NCBI GenBank assembly: GCA_000697335.1
Contig: JNEM01015135.1
Location: 1-52,322 of the forward strand
Direction of reading: 5' to 3'
Length of the DNA: 52,322 bases
Origin: Conidiobolus incongruus B7586
Lineage: Eukaryota; Entomophthoromycota; Entomophthoromycetes; Entomophthorales; Conidiobolaceae
Shown: piece after piece, positions 49,458 to 52,322 of the stretch
Numbering within the stretch: the stretch's first letter is position 1
How the letters are laid out: each line of letters opens with the position of its first letter
Position numbers and translations under genes: made by a program
Notes under the pieces: model-generated
What the model was told of the DNA's origin: nothing
The model's database searches: none
Seen by the model: only the letters and a program-made list of their open reading frames with translations

Positions 49458-49686
49458 ATTTAATTAAATTGTTGCCTATTTAATTGCTAATAAATATAGT
49501 CATATTTAACAAATTTATATATAATTTAATTTTATTAAATTAAATATGCTAAAGTTAGAAAGCATTAACCAATAAAATAAGTAAAACTGTAATAATGTAC
49601 ATTAAATGGTTATAAAATATATTAAAAAAGAATAAGAATATACTCTCAAGTTATTATAAATTAATACAAATTAGATAAAGATGTGT

Positions 49687-49768
49687 TGAATAGAGGGAAG
49701 TTCGAACTCTCGCTTCCGAAGAGACAACGACCCTAACGTGGCATCTTAGACCACTCGGTCATCTGTCA
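49687..49768 (-). tRNA. tRNA-Leu-like sequence with AGG loop, possibly a pseudo-tRNA
   Basis: An 82-base stretch on the minus strand has the layout of a class II tRNA. It shows the A-box ACCGAGTGGTCTAAG, an anticodon arm, an extra arm with TTCG loop, and the B-box GAGAGTTCGAAC. Length, D-arm and A73 fit fungal tRNA-Leu. The anticodon loop reads TTAGGGT, so the anticodon would be AGG (proline) at 49734-49732, where tRNA-Leu would have AAG. By eye the anticodon stem pairs in 4 of 5 positions, the T-stem in 4 of 5 (one G-T), the acceptor stem in about 5 of 7 (one G-T), and the D-stem in 2 of 3. These mismatches point to a decayed tRNA or a tRNA-derived element rather than a fully working gene. 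No intron is needed to fold it. Confidence 0.55.
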
Positions 49769-50250
49769 ATATCGTAGCTGTCACGGCTATTAGCTCTTGG
49801 AGCGTCATCGAGGACACTGATACAGCCATTCTATAGGCCAGATTGTGAAGCATGGCACTTATCAGCTGGGGTAAACTACCGATGGTCAATTCTCTGGCCA
49901 TCTGGCCTTGATCACTTGCAAACGAGGCGTTGTAAAAAGTAACTAGACCAGCAGCAACAGTGGCGGCGTTAGGATTCGACACGCTAAGAAGACGAAATCA
50001 CAAAATATCAGTAGGAACGAATGTAGAATGAATAAAGGAAGATGACTCAAGTGGAACTATAAGCAGCTGCTTGAGTATACTAAAAGGGAAGGTCTTGGAA
50101 ATAAGCAAAAGGTTTATTTGTGTAAAAAGGAAAGAGGTAAAAAAGAGAGCGACAAAAGAGGAGGAGCTGAGTCCTTCTTATAAGTGAAATATATAGGCAT
50201 AAGTATACAACGGCTGAGTAACAGCGAGACCACTCAGACGTGGACTGGTA
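49746..50250 (-). mobile_element. Possible retroelement remnant abutting the tRNA-like sequence
   Basis: Read on the minus strand, this GC-raised block starts with a promoter-like part. It has TATA-type sequence near 50180-50195, then a long pyrimidine-rich leader, and then a 78-codon open stretch (49982-49746) that starts without ATG and reads SNPNAATVAAGL onwards, with a helical, Ala/Ser/Leu-rich character. The open stretch ends inside the tRNA-like sequence. Promoter, leader and short helical frame beside a tRNA would fit the 5' end of an LTR retroelement that inserted just upstream of a tRNA, as Ty3-like elements do. I find no pol domains, no second LTR and no target duplication. It is at best a short fragment of unknown age; an orphan host exon is the alternative. 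Confidence 0.3.
50043..50237. promoter_or_regulatory. TGACTCA site and CTGAGT/ACTCAG inverted repeat
   Basis: TGACTCA, the Gcn4/AP-1 consensus, lies at 50043-50049. CTGAGTCC occurs near 50167. A perfect 6-base inverted repeat, CTGAGT at 50214-50219 and ACTCAG at 50232-50237, has a 12-base loop. The clustering of this half-site around the TATA-like sequence of the block suggests bZIP-type control, but this is only a motif match. Confidence 0.3.
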
Positions 50251-51185
50251 AAATGTTGATAGGGCCTGATTTGGTTAATAGGAACTTGGTAATGAATTTG
50301 AGTGAGAAAAGGTATCAATCAGGTAGCAATTGTCACAATAACTCTTATAAACCTCTTCAAATTATGAATAAAATTATTGGAAATGAGTTCAAAACAATCC
50401 AACATATATCTTTTGTATCAATATTTTCTGATTCAATATTATATTTGTATCATATCCTCTGAATTATATGTTTTCAATATCCGTTCGATCTACATTCATA
50501 TTTCTACTTGAAACCCTACTTTATTAGGAATTTTTATAATTAAATCTCTTTAATCCCATTCAAGTGGATTTATTCTTTTGTATTTGCAAAACTTTTTACC
50601 CTAAACTTCATAAAATTCGGTTATATTAATCGATTTCTATAAAAAAATGTCAATTTATTTTTTAATTTTATACTTTATTACTAGATTTTTCAAGCAATAT
50701 ATAATATTCTATCAAAAATACAAAAATTTATTTTGAATAAAATTAAAATATTCAAGGAAGGATAATGAATTATGAATAAAATTTGAAAAACTATTCAACC
50801 AATAGAGTGACCAGGATTTAACTGGTGGGTATTTACATTAATAAACCGTTCCTATAAATACCCAAGATTTCCCAATTTTTGTAATTATAATTTTTGCTTT
50901 GTGTCTACCAATTGATTTAAAGCTCCTTTAGAGTTAAAATTTATCAACTCTTCAATAGTTTATAATAAGACAGAGTCTACTTTCTTATTTTAAGAATACA
51001 TAAATAAGCCTATTAACAAAGGTTCTAAAGTACTTCAAACCCCGTTTAAACTTTACATGAAGCTTCTTTTAAATATTAATAATATAAGTATTATCAGTCG
51101 TATTCAGTCTAGTAGTTTTATATCTTTATTATATTTCTAAAATTTACTTTATTTCTTTACTTTAACAATTTTATTATAATTCAAA
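50251..51185. other. Intergenic region upstream of eIF5
   Basis: About 930 bases before the eIF5 start. The first part has a weak open frame that I do not believe is coding. The second part holds the eIF5 promoter elements listed separately and a roughly 300-base mixed-sequence stretch that is likely the 5' leader. Confidence 0.6.
50799..50860 (+). promoter_or_regulatory. CCAAT box and TATA box upstream of eIF5
   Basis: CCAAT at 50799-50803 is followed 50 bases later by TATAAATA at 50853-50860, a classical spacing. The start codon is 326 bases further down, so a long 5' leader, or an unseen leader intron, is implied. Confidence 0.45.
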
Positions 51186-52322
51186 ATGGCTACCATTAAT
51201 ATTCGTAGAGATGTCCAAGATTCTTTCTACCGTTATAAAATGCCTAAACTTATTTCAAAAGTAATTCATATATTGTATGCTTAATATCTTGTATTAATTT
51301 TTTTATTATTAGGTTGAAGGTAAAGGTAATGGTATTAAAACTGTTATTCCTAATATGTCCGATATCGGTAAAGCTTTAAGTCGTCCTCCCTTCTGTAAGC
51401 TTTATTTATACAATATCGTTTTAAATTTATATTAATTGCTTATCATAGATCCTACCAAATTCTTTGGCTGTGAATTGGGAGCTCAAGTCAAATTTGAAGC
51501 TAAAAACGACCGTTATATTGTAAACGGTGCTCATGACGCCGAAAAATTACAACAATTATTAGATGTTTTTATTGACAAATTCGTCTTATGTAACTCTTGT
51601 AAAAATCCCGAAACTGACTTGATTATCAACAAGGATGTTATCATTCGCGATTGTAAGGCTTGTGGTCAACAAAGTAAGGTTGATATGCGCCACAAGTTGT
51701 CAACTTACATTATGAAGAACCCTCCTCCTCCCCCCAAGAAGATCAAAACTACTTCTAAACTTAACGATGAAAACGAAGAAGAAGCTGAAGGTAGTGACGA
51801 CGACCTTACTCGTCGTATCCACGCCGAAGCTGCTGAGCTCAAGGACGTCGAGGTTGACGAAGACGATTGGGCTGAAGACACTTCTGCTGAAGCTGTTGCT
51901 ACTCGTACTCGCGAATTGGAATCCCAACTTAAGAAGATGGATCTCGATGACGACGAAGAGGAAGATGGCAGTGATAATCCTTATGAACAATTCGGTGCTT
52001 ACTTCGATGATAAGACCGATCCCACTGATGAGGAAATTTTAGAAAAGGCTGAAGAACTTGGCGTTTTGGGCAGCCATAAGACCGTCCAAGTCTTGGTTCA
52101 AGTTATCTTCGATCAAAGAATCCTCAAGCAAATTGAACCTCGTGTCAACCTTTTGAACAAATTCGTCACCGGTGAAAAGCACCAAAAAGCCCTGTTGGGA
52201 GGTATTGAGCGCTTGATTGGTATCACCCATCCTGAACTTATCAACCAACTTAACATGGTTCTCAAGACTCTCTACGATGAAGACCTCGTCGATGAAGAAG
52301 TCTTCCTCAAATGGGGTGCTAA
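51186..52322 (+). CDS. TIF5: Translation initiation factor eIF5, 3' end cut by window
   Basis: Exons 51186-51260, 51313-51394 and 51449 to the window end give 343 complete codons of eIF5; the gene runs off the 3' edge. The N-terminal GTPase-activating domain begins [20 protein letters not shown]; Arg16 aligns with the catalytic arginine finger (Arg15 in human). [15 protein letters not shown] and [13 protein letters not shown] follow. The zinc ribbon has Cys100, Cys103, Cys121 and Cys124. An acidic Asp/Glu-rich linker (about 185-260) leads into the C-terminal W2/HEAT domain, of which the first part is visible. eIF5 triggers GTP hydrolysis by eIF2 in the scanning 43S complex in the cytosol. G/C-ending codons are frequent, as expected for a highly expressed gene. 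Confidence 0.96.

Noticed and set aside
50184-50462. 92-codon + strand frame next to the GC-rich block
   Set aside because: No ATG-centred context, composition changes midway from mixed to A/T-rich, and no similarity.
1-52322. CRISPR arrays, bacterial operons, riboswitches or phage systems
   Set aside because: Spliceosomal introns and fungal nuclear complexes show a eukaryotic nuclear sequence; no regularly spaced repeats were seen.

Overview
The window looks like nuclear DNA of an AT-rich fungus. Genes are compact, mostly intron-bearing islands in very AT-rich spacers. Reconstructed introns are about 48-78 nt, begin GT and end AG, and often hold TA microsatellites. The gene set is fungal: Pho84-type phosphate transporters, Utp21, ATP synthase subunit e, a kinase-less Mad3, Med7, Nbp35, Spt20, mitoribosomal DAP3, Coq6, an F-box/LRR protein and eIF5. 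An early-diverging lineage such as Entomophthoromycotina (Conidiobolus-like) would fit the composition and intron style, but this is inference; no rRNA or mitochondrial marker is present.

Layout. 1-4.9 kb: AT-rich spacer with one GC-raised island. 4.9-16.6 kb: two paralogous phosphate:H+ symporter genes (PHO84-like) pointing towards each other, with a bestrophin-family anion channel gene between them and two GC-raised relic islands. 18.4-22.9 kb: UTP21 (-) divergent from the ATP synthase subunit e gene (+). 24.7-30.3 kb: MAD3 (+), MED7 (+), a 93-residue membrane protein gene (-) and NBP35 (-). 33.5-37.3 kb: SPT20 with 15 exons. 37.9-42.1 kb: divergent DAP3/MRPS29 (-) and COQ6 (+). 44.4-45.8 kb: an HGSNAT-like membrane acyltransferase. 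47.8-49.5 kb: F-box/LRR gene. 49.7-50.25 kb: a tRNA-Leu-like sequence directly joined to a GC-rich, promoter-like and ORF-bearing stretch, possibly a retroelement remnant. 51.2 kb to the end: eIF5, cut by the window edge.

Most genes are housekeeping and do not form one pathway. Two local themes stand out. The two phosphate transporter genes both have CACGTT (Pho4-type) motifs close upstream. DAP3 and COQ6, both mitochondrial, share a 0.7-kb divergent promoter region.

No convincing novel multi-gene system was found. The oddest observations are an in-frame TGA in COQ6 exactly where the family has a conserved tryptophan, in a window where none of 14 complete genes stops with TGA; a tRNA-Leu-shaped sequence whose loop would read as a proline anticodon (AGG); and several GC-raised relic islands. 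Splice sites and exon joins were worked out by eye from frame, GT/AG signals and family similarity, so they should be read as models.
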